From: Amaricoccus sp.
GTDB taxonomy: Bacteria > Pseudomonadota > Alphaproteobacteria > Rhodobacterales > Rhodobacteraceae
Reading direction: 5' to 3'
Length of the DNA: 34,321 nt
Assembly (NCBI RefSeq): GCF_017995835.1
Contig: NZ_JAGOID010000023.1
Span: 1 to 34,321, forward strand
Positions 15,598 to 23,985 of the stretch are shown piece by piece. The translations under genes and the position numbers were made by a program. Below the pieces are notes generated by a model. The model did no database searches, had not been told where the DNA came from, and worked only from the letters and a program-made list of their open reading frames with translations. The number at the start of each line of letters is the position of its first letter. Position 1 is the first letter of the stretch.

Positions 15598-17097
15598 CTA
15601 GAGGCTCCCCAGGAACCGCACCAGCGCCGCCCGGTCCTCCGGCGCCATCCCGACCACCCCGTCGCGGGCAGCCTGCGCCTCGCCGCCATGCCACAGCACC
15701 GCCTCCAGCAGCGTCCGCGCCCGCCCGTCGTGCAGGTAGCTCTCGCGCCCCGTCACCGTCGCGGTCAACCCGATCCCCCACAGCGGCGCGGTGCGCCATT
15801 CCCGCCCGTCGGCGCGCCCCTCGGGGCGCCCGTCGGCCAGCCCCTCGCCGAGGTCGTGCAGCAGGAAGTCCGAATAGGGCCAGATGAGCTGGAAGCTCAG
15901 TTCCGGCCGGCCGGGCATCCGGTGCGTGACGAACTTCGGCGCATGGCAGGCGGGGCAGCCGGTCGCGTAGAACAGCTCCTTGCCGCGCAGCACCTCCGGA
16001 TCGTCGACGTCGCGCCGGGCCGGGACGGCGAGGTTGCGGCTGTAGAAGGTCACGAGATCGAGCGCCGCGTCGTCGACCTCCGGATCGCCGCCGTCCGGCG
16101 CGGCGCGGCAGACCTCCTGCGCCGGCGCACAGTCGCCCGCGCCGGCGGGATGCAGGCTCGTGGAGATGCCCATGTCGCCCGAGAAGGCGCCGGCGGTCTG
16201 CTCGCGGATCGTCGGCTTTCCGGCCTTGTGCCCGAACCGCCCGAGCATCGGCCGCGCGAACTCGTCGGACCAGACGATGTTCGGCCGCCCGCTGATCCCG
16301 TCGCCGTCGGCGTCGTCGGGGTCGGCGTTGGCGAGGATGTCCGCCTCCGGGATCGCCTCGACGAGGCCGAGGCCGATCATCTGCGGCGCGACCCGGGGCG
16401 AGAACATCACCCCCTCGGCCATCGGCCCGTAGGCGAGATCGGCCACGCCGTAGGCCGGCCGGCGCAGGCGCGCGGTCTCGCCGCCGGCGAGCGCGACCTC
16501 CTCCTCGGCATAGTCGATGGTCATCCGCCCCTCGGCCGGGACGCCCGCGATCGAGAAGGTCTGGAACTGGCCGCCATAGACCGGCTCCGGCGCCGCGCCG
16601 ATCCAGTCGGCGATCTCGTCCGCCAGCGCGTCGTGATCCGACGGGACCGACAGCCGCAGGAACATCTGCGTCGCCGGCTCGCCGGGCGCCGGCGGATGCC
16701 CGCGCGCATCCTTGAGATGGCAGTTCTGGCAGGCCCGCGCGTTGAAGATCGGGCCGAGCCCGTCCGACGCCTGGGTCGAGGACGGCGCCGACACCCAGAG
16801 CTTGCGAAAGATGCCGTTGCCGACCTTGAAGTCGAGCTCCCTGGCGAAGTCGAGCGTCGCCGACGAGAACGAGAACGCATTGGCGTCCGGCTTGCGCCGG
16901 TTGGTCGCGGCGCCGCCGGGATTGGTCTCGAACGGCTCCGGCGCCGCGAAGCTCGCGGCCGGCGCCGTCACGGTCGCGACCCGCGCGGCTTCCTCGGCCG
17001 TGCGGGGCGTGACGTTCAGGTGCGCGTCCTCGGCGGGCTGCGACGCCGCCAGCGGGGCCGCGAGGACGAGCGCCCCGGCGATGAGGACGCGTCGCAT
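15598..17097 (-). CDS. Di-haem oxidoreductase/putative peroxidase, DUF1111 (DHOR) family
   Basis: The 499-residue periplasmic cytochrome has a signal peptide (RRVLIAGALVLAAPLAAS) and two c-type haem motifs: CQNCH at 123-127 and CPACH at 381-385. An acidic DPDDADGDGISG stretch at 259-270 could bind calcium. Domain order and length fit the DUF1111 family, which is related to di-haem peroxidases and is found next to imelysin genes. A redox step in iron uptake is the usual suggestion, not a proven function. It starts 9 bases after the first imelysin gene, so the two are surely co-transcribed. Confidence 0.9.
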   Translation of the reverse strand: MRRVLIAGALVLAAPLAASQPAEDAHLNVTPRTAEEAARVATVTAPAASFAAPEPFETNPGGAATNRRKPDANAFSFSSATLDFARELDFKVGNGIFRKLWVSAPSSTQASDGLGPIFNARACQNCHLKDARGHPPAPGEPATQMFLRLSVPSDHDALADEIADWIGAAPEPVYGGQFQTFSIAGVPAEGRMTIDYAEEEVALAGGETARLRRPAYGVADLAYGPMAEGVMFSPRVAPQMIGLGLVEAIPEADILANADPDDADGDGISGRPNIVWSDEFARPMLGRFGHKAGKPTIREQTAGAFSGDMGISTSLHPAGAGDCAPAQEVCRAAPDGGDPEVDDAALDLVTFYSRNLAVPARRDVDDPEVLRGKELFYATGCPACHAPKFVTHRMPGRPELSFQLIWPYSDFLLHDLGEGLADGRPEGRADGREWRTAPLWGIGLTATVTGRESYLHDGRARTLLEAVLWHGGEAQAARDGVVGMAPEDRAALVRFLGSL

Positions 17098-17106
17098 GGC
17101 CGCCGC

Positions 17107-18369
17107 CTACTGGAAGACGGCGTCGGGGTTGTCGAGGCTGTCCGAACCCTCGAAGGCAATCTGCGACAGCCCGAGCGCCGAGACCGCGCGCTCGATGGCG
17201 CGGGTCTGGTCGATCAGCGCGTTGACGCCCCCCATCACCAGCGCCTCGCCGGCGACGTTGCCGGTCGCGAGCATCTGGTCGTAGGAGGTGCCGGCCTCCG
17301 CCACCGCCTTGATCGCCCCGAGCGCCGCCATCGTCGCGTCGAGCTTCGCGCGCAGGTCGGCGTCGACCGCCGGGTCGGCCGCGGCGACCAGCCCGGACAC
17401 CGAGGGGCCCTCGACCACCGAGCCGTCGGTCCGCACGTAGCGCCCGAGATAAACGTTCCGGATGCCGAGCCCGTCATAATAGTGGCTGTTGTGGGTGTTG
17501 TCGGAGAAGCAGTCGTGCTCCTCCTCCGGGTCGTTGAGCATCAGCCCGAGCCGCATCCGCTCGCCGGCCTGCTCGCCGTAGCTGAGGCTGCCCATGCCGG
17601 TCAGGATCGCCACGACGCCGGCGGCCGGGTCAGTGAGCAGCACCTCGCGCGCCTCGCCGTCGTCGCCCCACTGCGCCGTCATCCACGCGAGGTCGTCGAC
17701 GAGCAGGTCGGTCGCCGCCTCGAGATACTGCGCCCGCCGGTCGCAGTTGCCGCCGGTACAGTCCGCGCCGGCCGCATAGTCGGTCCAGGGCCGGTCGCCC
17801 GCGCCATGGTCGGTCCCGTGCAGGTCCTGCCCCCAGAGCAGGAACTCGATCGCGTGGTAGCCGGTGGCCACGTTCGACTCGATCGCGTCGGCCTCCTGGA
17901 GCCTGTCGGCGAGCAGATCCTTGGTGATCACGCTCGCGTCCACCGTCTCGCCCGAAAGCTCGAAGCTCGGATTGGCGATGACGTTCAGCGCCGCATAGGG
18001 GTTCTCGTCGGTGGCGCCGCCATAGACCGGGTCGACGTAGTCGATCAGTCCCTCGTCGAGCGGCCAGGCGTTCACCTTGCCCTCCCACTCGTCGACGATG
18101 GCGTTGCCGAAGCGGAACACCTCGGTCTGCTGGTAGGGCACGCGCGCCTGAAGCCACGCCGTCCGCGCCGCCTGCATCGTCTCCGCCGAGGGCGTGGCGA
18201 TCAGCGCGCCCACCGCTGCGCGCAGCCGCTCGGCCGCCGCGAGCGAGTCGCCGTAGCCCGCCTCGGCGATGTCGGCATAGGTGCCGAGCGCCGCCGCCCT
18301 GTCGTCAGCCAGCGCCGCCCCCGCCGCCAGCAGGCCGAGCGCCGCCGCCCCTGTCCACAATCCCCGCAT
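17107..18369 (-). CDS. irpA: Imelysin family (IrpA-like) periplasmic iron-regulated protein
   Basis: The 420-residue protein has a signal peptide (LWTGAAALGLLAAGAALA) and the imelysin GxHxxE signature in ATGYHAIEFLLWGQD. It also carries the paired-helix features WLQARVPYQQTEVFRFGN and VNAWPLDEGLIDYV. Imelysin proteins (MEROPS M75 by name, but not shown to be proteases in most cases) are linked to iron acquisition, for example IrpA of cyanobacteria. It is the first gene of the irpA-DUF1111-imelysin-DUF1513 run and is divergent from proS. I saw no certain Fur, Irr or RirA box in its upstream region. The gene symbol reflects family resemblance only. Confidence 0.87.
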   Translation of the reverse strand: MRGLWTGAAALGLLAAGAALADDRAAALGTYADIAEAGYGDSLAAAERLRAAVGALIATPSAETMQAARTAWLQARVPYQQTEVFRFGNAIVDEWEGKVNAWPLDEGLIDYVDPVYGGATDENPYAALNVIANPSFELSGETVDASVITKDLLADRLQEADAIESNVATGYHAIEFLLWGQDLHGTDHGAGDRPWTDYAAGADCTGGNCDRRAQYLEAATDLLVDDLAWMTAQWGDDGEAREVLLTDPAAGVVAILTGMGSLSYGEQAGERMRLGLMLNDPEEEHDCFSDNTHNSHYYDGLGIRNVYLGRYVRTDGSVVEGPSVSGLVAAADPAVDADLRAKLDATMAALGAIKAVAEAGTSYDQMLATGNVAGEALVMGGVNALIDQTRAIERAVSALGLSQIAFEGSDSLDNPDAVFQ

Positions 18370-18753
18370 GCCCGCTCCTCGCCTGTCCTGCGGCCTGACC
18401 GCCGCGTTCCGGGCGGCACCCTAAGCCGGAGCAATCGAGTCGGGAATAGCCGACCGACAAAAATCATCGGAAATCACGGATTCCGCTGGAGCCCGGATCC
18501 CCCTAGAGGCTGCCGTCACCTCGCCCAAGCCCACCCGGGCCGACGCCCGCACCCTTTGCGAGCAGATCTGCAGAGCCCGCGGCGAGATGGAGAACCGCAT
18601 CAAGGAGCGCCTGTTCGACCTCTTCCCCGAGATCGAGGCCCCAGGCCGGCCGAGGGGGATTACCCTGAAAAACTGCGCGGCTCCCGCGGGATTGCGCGGC
18701 CCGGCGGCTTCGCCTAAACGGGCCGGGCTTTCGCCGACCCGGAGCCTTCCCCC
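18370..18753. other. Divergent irpA/proS spacer
   Basis: This 384-base spacer must hold the promoters of both genes. Next to irpA is a small inverted repeat (18439-18443 with 18450-18454) within a relatively AT-rich patch (18431-18480). The middle carries the transposase remnant described separately. The proS-proximal 100 bases are GC-rich, with GGAG about 9 bases before the proS ATG. No convincing -35/-10 pair was found. Confidence 0.55.
18527..18630 (+). mobile_element. Remnant of an IS1380-type transposase (C-terminal fragment)
   Basis: In the frame beginning at 18527 the translation includes TLCEQICRARGEMENRIKE and then RLFDLFPEIEA. This matches the conserved end of IS1380-group DDE transposases (pattern YEQ.YCARGxMENRIKExxLDLF), which includes the last acidic catalytic residue (the E of ENRIKE). 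Only about 30 codons are recognisable. There is no start, upstream D residues or terminal inverted repeats, so it is a decayed fossil. It sits between irpA and proS and does not interrupt either. Confidence 0.7.
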
Positions 18754-20091
18754 ATGCGCCTGACCCAGTACTTCCTCCCGGTCCTGCGGGAGACGCCGGC
18801 CGAGGCCCAGATCGCGAGCCATCGCCTGATGCTGCGCGCCGGCATGATCCGTCAGGCGGCCGCGGGCATCTATTCCTGGCTGCCGCTCGGCTACAAGGTT
18901 CTGCGCCGGCTGGAGCAGATCGTCCACGAGGAGCAGCAGCGGGCCGGGCATATCCCGCTTCTGATGCCGACGCTGCAAGCGGCCGACCTCTGGCGCGAGA
19001 GCGGGCGCTACGACGACTACGGGGCGGAGATGCTGCGCATCAAGGACCGCCACGAGCGCGACATGCTCTACGGGCCGACCAACGAGGAGCTGATCACCGA
19101 CATCTTCCGCTCGGCGGTGACGAGCTACAAGGATCTGCCGCTGACGCTCTACCACATCCAGTGGAAGTTCCGCGACGAGATGCGCCCGCGCTTCGGGGTG
19201 ATGCGCGGCCGCGAGTTCCTGATGAAGGACGGCTACAACTTCGACCTGACGGTCGAGGATGCGCTGCACGCCTACAACCGGCACATGGTCAGCTACATCC
19301 GCACCTACGAGCGGATGGGGCTGAAGGCGATCCCCATGCGCGCGGACGGCGGGCCGATCGGCGGCGACCATACCCACGAGTTCCTCGTGCTGGCGCCGAC
19401 CGGCGAAAGCGCGGTGTTCTACGACCGGGCCGTGACCGACCTGACGCTGGGCGACCGCGGGATCGACTATGCCGATCGCGGCCAGGTGTCGGACATCGTC
19501 GCGACCTGGACGGCGCCCTATGCCCGCACCGACGAGCGCCACGACCCGGAGGCCTTCGCGGCCATCCCCGAGGAGCGGCGCGTCGAGGGGCGCGGAATCG
19601 AGGTCGGGCAGATCTTCTTCTTCGGCACGAAGTACTCCGAACCGATGCGGGCGGTGGTGGTCAACGAGCAGGGCGAGCGCGTGCCGGTCCAGATGGGCAG
19701 CCACGGCATCGGCGTGTCGCGCCTCGTGGGCGCGCTGATCGAGGCGAACCATGACGACCGCGGTATCATCTGGCCGGAGGGGGTGACGCCGTTCCACGCC
19801 GGAATCGTCAACCTCAAGCAGGGCGACCATGCCTGCGACGCCGAGAGCCTGTCGCTCTATGCTGGCCTGCGCGCCGCCGGGCTCGACCCGCTCTACGACG
19901 ACCGCGAAGAGCGTGCGGGGGCGAAGTTCGCGACCATGGACCTGATCGGCCTGCCCTGGCGGCTGACCGTGGGTCCGCGCGGGCTCGCGAGCGGCAAGGT
20001 CGAGCTGACCTCGCGGCGGACCGGCGAGAGCGAGGATCTGTCGCCGGAGGCGGCGATCGCCCGGCTGCGCGAGATCTACGCGGGAATCTGA
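18754..20091 (+). CDS. proS: Prolyl-tRNA synthetase, short alphaproteobacterial type
   Basis: This class II synthetase charges tRNA-Pro. The 445 residues fit the short bacterial ProRS that lacks the about 180-residue INS editing domain. Motif 1 region [12 protein letters not shown] is at 35-46, [10 protein letters not shown] at 109-118, motif 2 [17 protein letters not shown] at 139-155, and motif 3 [13 protein letters not shown] at 315-327. The anticodon-binding domain follows, ending at EIYAGI. The ATG is preceded by GGAGCC. Without the INS domain, clearing of misacylated Ala-tRNA-Pro would depend on a separate YbaK/ProX protein, not seen here. Confidence 0.98.
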   Translation: MRLTQYFLPVLRETPAEAQIASHRLMLRAGMIRQAAAGIYSWLPLGYKVLRRLEQIVHEEQQRAGHIPLLMPTLQAADLWRESGRYDDYGAEMLRIKDRHERDMLYGPTNEELITDIFRSAVTSYKDLPLTLYHIQWKFRDEMRPRFGVMRGREFLMKDGYNFDLTVEDALHAYNRHMVSYIRTYERMGLKAIPMRADGGPIGGDHTHEFLVLAPTGESAVFYDRAVTDLTLGDRGIDYADRGQVSDIVATWTAPYARTDERHDPEAFAAIPEERRVEGRGIEVGQIFFFGTKYSEPMRAVVVNEQGERVPVQMGSHGIGVSRLVGALIEANHDDRGIIWPEGVTPFHAGIVNLKQGDHACDAESLSLYAGLRAAGLDPLYDDREERAGAKFATMDLIGLPWRLTVGPRGLASGKVELTSRRTGESEDLSPEAAIARLREIYAGI

Positions 20092-20139
20092 CGGGCGTGC
20101 GCCTGCGCCCATGACGCACGAGGCGACTGGCAAACCGTC

Positions 20140-20158
20140 GCGGGTTGGGATAACCCGC
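20140..20158 (+). terminator. Hairpin between proS and ribBX
   Basis: GCGGGTT (20140-20146) pairs with AACCCGC (20152-20158) around a 5-nt loop, 49 bases after the proS stop. It may end proS transcription or sit in the ribBX leader. There is no T-run beyond TT. I found no FMN-riboswitch consensus in the 95-base gap. Confidence 0.4.
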
Positions 20159-20186
20159 TTGCGAAAGAGCGGGGTGGGCCGAGCTG

Positions 20187-21293
20187 TTGGCTGACGATCA
20201 CTACCTTCGGGACGCGATCTCCTCGGTGGAGGAGATCATTGAGGATGCGCGTAACGGGCGCATGTTCATCCTCGTCGACCACGAGGACCGGGAGAACGAG
20301 GGCGACCTCGTCATTCCGGCGCAGATGTGCACGCCGAATGCGATCAACTTCATGGCGACGCACGGGCGGGGGTTGATCTGCCTCACCCTGCCGGGCGAGC
20401 GGCTCGACGCGCTCGGGCTGCAACTGATGGCGTCGTCGAACTCCTCGCGGCACGAGACGGCGTTCACGGTCTCCATCGAGGCGCGCGAGGGCGTGACGAC
20501 CGGCATCTCGGCCCATGATCGGGCGCGCACGGTCGCGGTGGCGATCGACCCGCGCTCCGGGCCGTCGGACATCGCGACGCCCGGGCACATCTTCCCGCTG
20601 CGGGCGCGCACCGGCGGCGTGCTCGTCCGCGCCGGGCACACCGAGGCGGCGGTCGACATCGCGCGGCTCGCGGGCCTCAACCCGTCCGGGGTGATCTGCG
20701 AGATCATGAACGACGACGGGTCGATGGCGCGGCTGCCCGATCTGGTGGCCTTCGCGCAGCGCCACGGGCTGAAGATCGGCACGATCTCGGATCTGATCGC
20801 CTATCGCCGCCGGCACGACAACCTGGTGCGGCAGACGGGCGTGCAGGCGGTGCAGTCGGAATACGGCGGGGCCTGGCAGATGCGGGTCTTCGGCGACGTC
20901 ACCGGCGGCGGCGAACACATCGTGCTGACCAAGGGCGACATCAGCTCGCCCGAGCCGGTGCTGGTGCGCATGCACGCGGTCAACCCGCTCGAGGATCTGC
21001 TGGGGCTCCATGCCGGCCGGACGCACCAGGTCCGCGACGCGATGCTTGCCGTCGCGGCGGAAGGGCGCGGGGTGGTCGTAGTGCTGCGCGACATGTCGAC
21101 GAAGCTCGACGTCGGCGATCATGTCTCGCCCAATCGATTGCGGCAGTACGGGATCGGCGCGCAGATCCTGAACGCGCTCGGCGTCCGCGAGCTGGTTCTG
21201 CTGACCAACTCGCCGACGCCGAAGGTGGTCGGGCTCGACGGCTACGGCCTGACCATCGTCGGCACGCGGCCGATTCCCGCGACGCAGGGCTGA
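20187..21293 (+). CDS. ribB: 3,4-dihydroxy-2-butanone-4-phosphate synthase with degenerate GTP cyclohydrolase II domain (RibBX type)
   Basis: Residues about 9-205 form a full RibB domain making the four-carbon precursor of riboflavin from ribulose 5-phosphate. They include the acidic active-site loop DHEDRENEGD and RAGHTEAAVDIARLAG. Residues about 215-360 follow the GTP cyclohydrolase II fold, but where RibA has its zinc cysteines (C...C.C in a SECLTGD...RCDCG context) this protein reads VRMHAVNPLEDLLGLHAGR, with no cysteine. The second activity is therefore probably lost, as in the described RibBX hybrids, and a true ribA should exist elsewhere. The start is TTG, because no ATG or GTG suits the conserved N-terminus. 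ribH follows 3 bases after the stop. Confidence 0.93.
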   Translation: MADDHYLRDAISSVEEIIEDARNGRMFILVDHEDRENEGDLVIPAQMCTPNAINFMATHGRGLICLTLPGERLDALGLQLMASSNSSRHETAFTVSIEAREGVTTGISAHDRARTVAVAIDPRSGPSDIATPGHIFPLRARTGGVLVRAGHTEAAVDIARLAGLNPSGVICEIMNDDGSMARLPDLVAFAQRHGLKIGTISDLIAYRRRHDNLVRQTGVQAVQSEYGGAWQMRVFGDVTGGGEHIVLTKGDISSPEPVLVRMHAVNPLEDLLGLHAGRTHQVRDAMLAVAAEGRGVVVVLRDMSTKLDVGDHVSPNRLRQYGIGAQILNALGVRELVLLTNSPTPKVVGLDGYGLTIVGTRPIPATQG

Positions 21294-21296
21294 GCC

Positions 21297-21797
21297 ATGG
21301 CGGAGCGCGATCTGCATCACGGGCTGGCGACGCCGAGCCTCGGGGGCGACACGAGCGTGCTGATCGTCGTGGCCCCGTTCTACCGCACGATCGCCGACGG
21401 GCTGGTTGCGGGGGCGAAGGCGACGCTCGACGCCGCCGGCGCGCGGCACGAAGTCGTCGAGGTGCCCGGCGCGCTGGAGATCCCGACCGCGATACGGCTC
21501 GCCTCGCGCGTCGGGGCGTTCGACGGCTACGTAGCGCTCGGCTGCGTGGTGCGCGGCGAGACCACGCATTACGAGACGGTGTGCAACGACAGTTCGCGGG
21601 GGTTGACGCTGCTCGGGCTCGAGGGCGTGCCGCTCGGGAACGGCATCCTGACCGTGGAGAACCTCGCCCAGGCCGAGGCGCGCGCCGATCCGACGCGGAT
21701 GAACAAGGGCGGCGGGGCGGCCGAGGCGTGCCTGCATCTGGTCGCGCTGTCGCGGCGCTTCGCGCCCGCGGCGCGGGGCGTAGGCTTCCGGCGATGA
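21297..21797 (+). CDS. ribH: 6,7-dimethyl-8-ribityllumazine synthase
   Basis: The 166-residue enzyme joins the RibB product with the pyrimidine intermediate in the next-to-last step of riboflavin synthesis. The substrate loops VVAPFYRTIADGL and PGALEIPTAIRLA are intact. The catalytic histidine is H91 in VVRGETTHYETVCND. A GGGAAEACLHL helix near 138 also fits the family. Its stop overlaps the nusB start by 4 bases (ATGA), and it begins 3 bases after ribBX, so the three genes are one translational unit, an order common in alphaproteobacteria. Confidence 0.97.
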   Translation: MAERDLHHGLATPSLGGDTSVLIVVAPFYRTIADGLVAGAKATLDAAGARHEVVEVPGALEIPTAIRLASRVGAFDGYVALGCVVRGETTHYETVCNDSSRGLTLLGLEGVPLGNGILTVENLAQAEARADPTRMNKGGGAAEACLHLVALSRRFAPAARGVGFRR

Positions 21798-22297
21798 CCG
21801 GTTCCTCCGAGGCGAAGAAGCCGACCGCGGCGCAGGCCCGGCGGATGCGCACCGCGGCGCGGCTCTACGCCGTGCAGGCGCTGTTCCAGATGGAGGCCAC
21901 GGGCGTTCCGCTGGAGGAGGTCATCGAGGAGTTCGAGGCGCTGCGCATCGCCGCGGAGATCGACGGGCTCAGGCTCAACGACGCCGACCGGGAGCACTTT
22001 CGCCGGCTGGTGTCGGGCGCCGTGGCCGATCAGGCGCGCATCGACCAGCTCATGCACCGTGCGCTGGCGGCGCGCTGGCCGATCGACCGCATCGATCCGA
22101 CGCTGCGGGCGATCTTCCGCGCGGCCGGGGCGGAACTCCTCGGCTCGGACACGCCGCCCAAGGTGGCGATCAACGAGTATCTCGAACTCGCCAAGGCGTT
22201 CTATCCCGACGGCAAGGAAGCGAAGTTCGTGAACGGCGTCCTCGACCAGATGGCGCGCGAGGCGCGGCCGGACGATTTCCGCAAGGGCGGCGCGTGA
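21794..22297 (+). CDS. nusB: Transcription antitermination factor NusB
   Basis: The 167-residue helical protein binds boxA RNA with S10 (NusE) during rRNA antitermination. Recognisable are ARLYAVQALFQMEATGVPL near the N-terminus, the central WPIDRIDPTLRAIFRAAGAEL, and the C-terminal VAINEYLELAKAF followed by KFVNGVLDQMAREAR. The ATG overlaps the ribH stop and is the natural start. Its own TGA overlaps the GTG of the next gene by 4 bases (GTGA). Confidence 0.97.
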   Translation: MTGSSEAKKPTAAQARRMRTAARLYAVQALFQMEATGVPLEEVIEEFEALRIAAEIDGLRLNDADREHFRRLVSGAVADQARIDQLMHRALAARWPIDRIDPTLRAIFRAAGAELLGSDTPPKVAINEYLELAKAFYPDGKEAKFVNGVLDQMAREARPDDFRKGGA

Positions 22298-23031
22298 ACG
22301 GTTCGCTCGGCATCGGCCGCCTGGCGCTCGGAAGCGTCGCGCTGTTGCTGAAGAACTTCGGCTTCCTGTTTCCGCTGGCCTTCGCCCCGGCGCTCCTGCT
22401 GACGCTCGCCACCTATGCGCTGCTCGGCGGGCCGGCGCCCGACGCGGCGGCCGTGACGGGGTCCGGCGGTTTCTTGGCGGGTGCGCTTGCTCTGGCGCTC
22501 AACCTCGTCGTGGGGTTCCTCGTGACCGGGGTGATGTGCCTCGCGGGGCTCGACGCCGCGCTCGGCAAGCGGCATCGCCTCGGCGAGTATCTCGCCCAGA
22601 CCATGCGTCACGCCGGGCCGCTCGTCGTGCTCGGGACCCTGCTTTCCCTCGCCACCGCTATCGGGATCGCGCTCCTGGTCCTTCCCGGTCTCTACATCGC
22701 GGCGCGCTGGCTCCCCTGGGCCCCGGCGATGCTCTTCGAGAACCGCGGCTGGGACGCCATGGGCCGGGCGCAGGAGCTGACCGAGGGCCTCCGCTGGCCG
22801 CTCGCTCTTGCGGTCGCGACGATGGGGCTTGTCGTTGTCGCGCTCCTTCTGGCCGTGAGCCCGCTTCTCGTTGCGGCCGACGGGTCGATCGCGGTCGCGA
22901 CCCTGCTGGAGGCGGCGCTGACGGCGGTCTACTACGGGCTGGTCGCCTGCTTCACGGCACTCGGCTACCTGCGGCTGCGGGAGCTGCGCGAGGGCCTCGA
23001 CGCGGCCGCCGTGGCGGCGTCGATCGACTGA
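22294..23031 (+). CDS. Multi-pass membrane protein, YciC/GPDPase-membrane-domain-like
   Basis: The 245-residue protein has about five to six hydrophobic segments (near 25-45, 58-85, 107-133, 172-195 and 198-225) and no signal peptide. The central LPGLYIAARWLPWAPAMLFENRGWDAMGRAQELTEG resembles UPF0259/YciC and glycerophosphoryl-diester-phosphodiesterase membrane-domain proteins, whose function is unknown. This likeness is a family impression only. Translational overlap with nusB (4 bases) places it in the ribBX-ribH-nusB operon as its last gene. A GTG start is used. Confidence 0.72.
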   Translation: MNGSLGIGRLALGSVALLLKNFGFLFPLAFAPALLLTLATYALLGGPAPDAAAVTGSGGFLAGALALALNLVVGFLVTGVMCLAGLDAALGKRHRLGEYLAQTMRHAGPLVVLGTLLSLATAIGIALLVLPGLYIAARWLPWAPAMLFENRGWDAMGRAQELTEGLRWPLALAVATMGLVVVALLLAVSPLLVAADGSIAVATLLEAALTAVYYGLVACFTALGYLRLRELREGLDAAAVAASID

Positions 23032-23422
23032 CGCATCGCTGCCGCGGGCCAGGGGGGAGCGCCGTCCTCGGGGAGGCGCGCGGGCGCGCCCCCCGCTCGG
23101 ACGGCGCTGACGTCGGCCGCCTTTGCGGCCTCCCTGGCGGAGCGGCCGCAAGCGGCCGCGAGTCCTTTCTCTCTCCCCGCCCTTTGGCGGGGAGGCGCCT
23201 GCTCGATAGGGTTTCCGCCTGTATGAGTGCCTGAAAGGGGAATGCGGCGCCGCCGGCGCTCGGGGCCCCTTCGTGACGCTGCTCACGAGGGTGGCGGCCC
23301 GTCGCCTCCACGGGGGCGGGCGGACGGCGACGCAAGCACGACGATGCAATACGCCGCAGGTGGGACGTCGGCGCGGCGCCCGGGTCCGGCCGACGGCGAC
23401 GGGCGGAATGGCGGGGATGGAG
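23032..23422. repeat. Hairpin-rich convergent spacer
   Basis: This 391-base gap between two converging genes has no credible coding frame. It contains four inverted repeats in 140 bases. The first, 23058-23108, has a 10-bp outer stem continuing as 5-bp and 6-bp inner stems. The others are ggccgc/gcggcc at 23115-23130, a doubled gcggccgc at 23142-23159, and a 9-bp stem with a CTTT loop at 23173-23194. The last is flanked by tctctct. Such dense hairpins suggest a REP-like intergenic element or a two-way terminator. The remaining 23195-23422 shows nothing I recognise. Confidence 0.55.
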
Positions 23423-23971
23423 TCAGGCCGGCGGGTCGACGAAGAGGGCTACGGCGTCGCTGATGGTGACCTCGATGCGCTCGCCGCGGGTGCGGGCGGC
23501 GGCGAAGGAGCGCATTCCGGGCTCGACCGGCGCCACGCGCACCTCCCCGGAGGGGAGCGCGACCGTCGCCTCAAAGCTGCGCGCGTCGTAGGAGAGGAAG
23601 ACGACCGTCGTCGTCGTGACCGCGCCGAACACCGAGCCGGGGCGGGTCCCCTCGGGAGCGCGGCCGATCATCGCGAAGGTGTCGGTCTGGTTCGGCGCGG
23701 CGGAATCGGCGACCCGCACCGACATCGAGCCGAACATCTGCATGGTGGCGACGTCGCCCGGCTCGATCTGGTCGAAGTTGCGCATGTCGGGCGATGCGGT
23801 GAGCGTCAGGGTCTCGCCGCTGGCGGTGGCGAGGTCAATGCGGCGGGTGGCCGGGTCGACGGCGGTGACGGTGGCGGACACCTCCGCCGCGTGGCTCACC
23901 TCGCGCTGGAACATGCTGTCGCAGCCGGAAAGCGCTATGGCGGCGGCAGCGGCCATGAGGACGGTTCTCAT
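23423..23971 (-). CDS. Small lipoprotein of unknown function
   Basis: The 182-residue protein has a typical lipoprotein signal, MAAAAAIALSGC, with the lipidated cysteine at 17, so it should be anchored in the cell envelope. The mature part is rich in beta-type stretches (VTAVDPATRRIDLATASGETLTL; GDVATMQMFGSM) resembling a small OB- or beta-barrel-like domain, but I recognise no family. The ATG has a strong AGGAGAG site. It starts 14 bases after the parC stop, so it is probably the second gene of that operon. Confidence 0.75.
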   Translation of the reverse strand: MRTVLMAAAAAIALSGCDSMFQREVSHAAEVSATVTAVDPATRRIDLATASGETLTLTASPDMRNFDQIEPGDVATMQMFGSMSVRVADSAAPNQTDTFAMIGRAPEGTRPGSVFGAVTTTTVVFLSYDARSFEATVALPSGEVRVAPVEPGMRSFAAARTRGERIEVTISDAVALFVDPPA

Positions 23972-23985
23972 TGGTCTCTCCTGTC

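Noticed and set aside
18431-18480. Possible Fur/Irr box upstream of irpA
   Set aside because: The patch is AT-rich and has a small dyad, but I could not match it to a known iron-box consensus with confidence.
15688-18717. A 1009-codon plus-strand frame opposite the DUF1111 and imelysin genes
   Set aside because: It is an antisense shadow with Arg/Gly/Val-rich composition and no motif; the minus-strand genes have signal peptides and haem motifs.
20092-20186. FMN riboswitch before the riboflavin genes
   Set aside because: The gap is only 95 bases and lacks the conserved FMN-element segments; it has just one simple hairpin.
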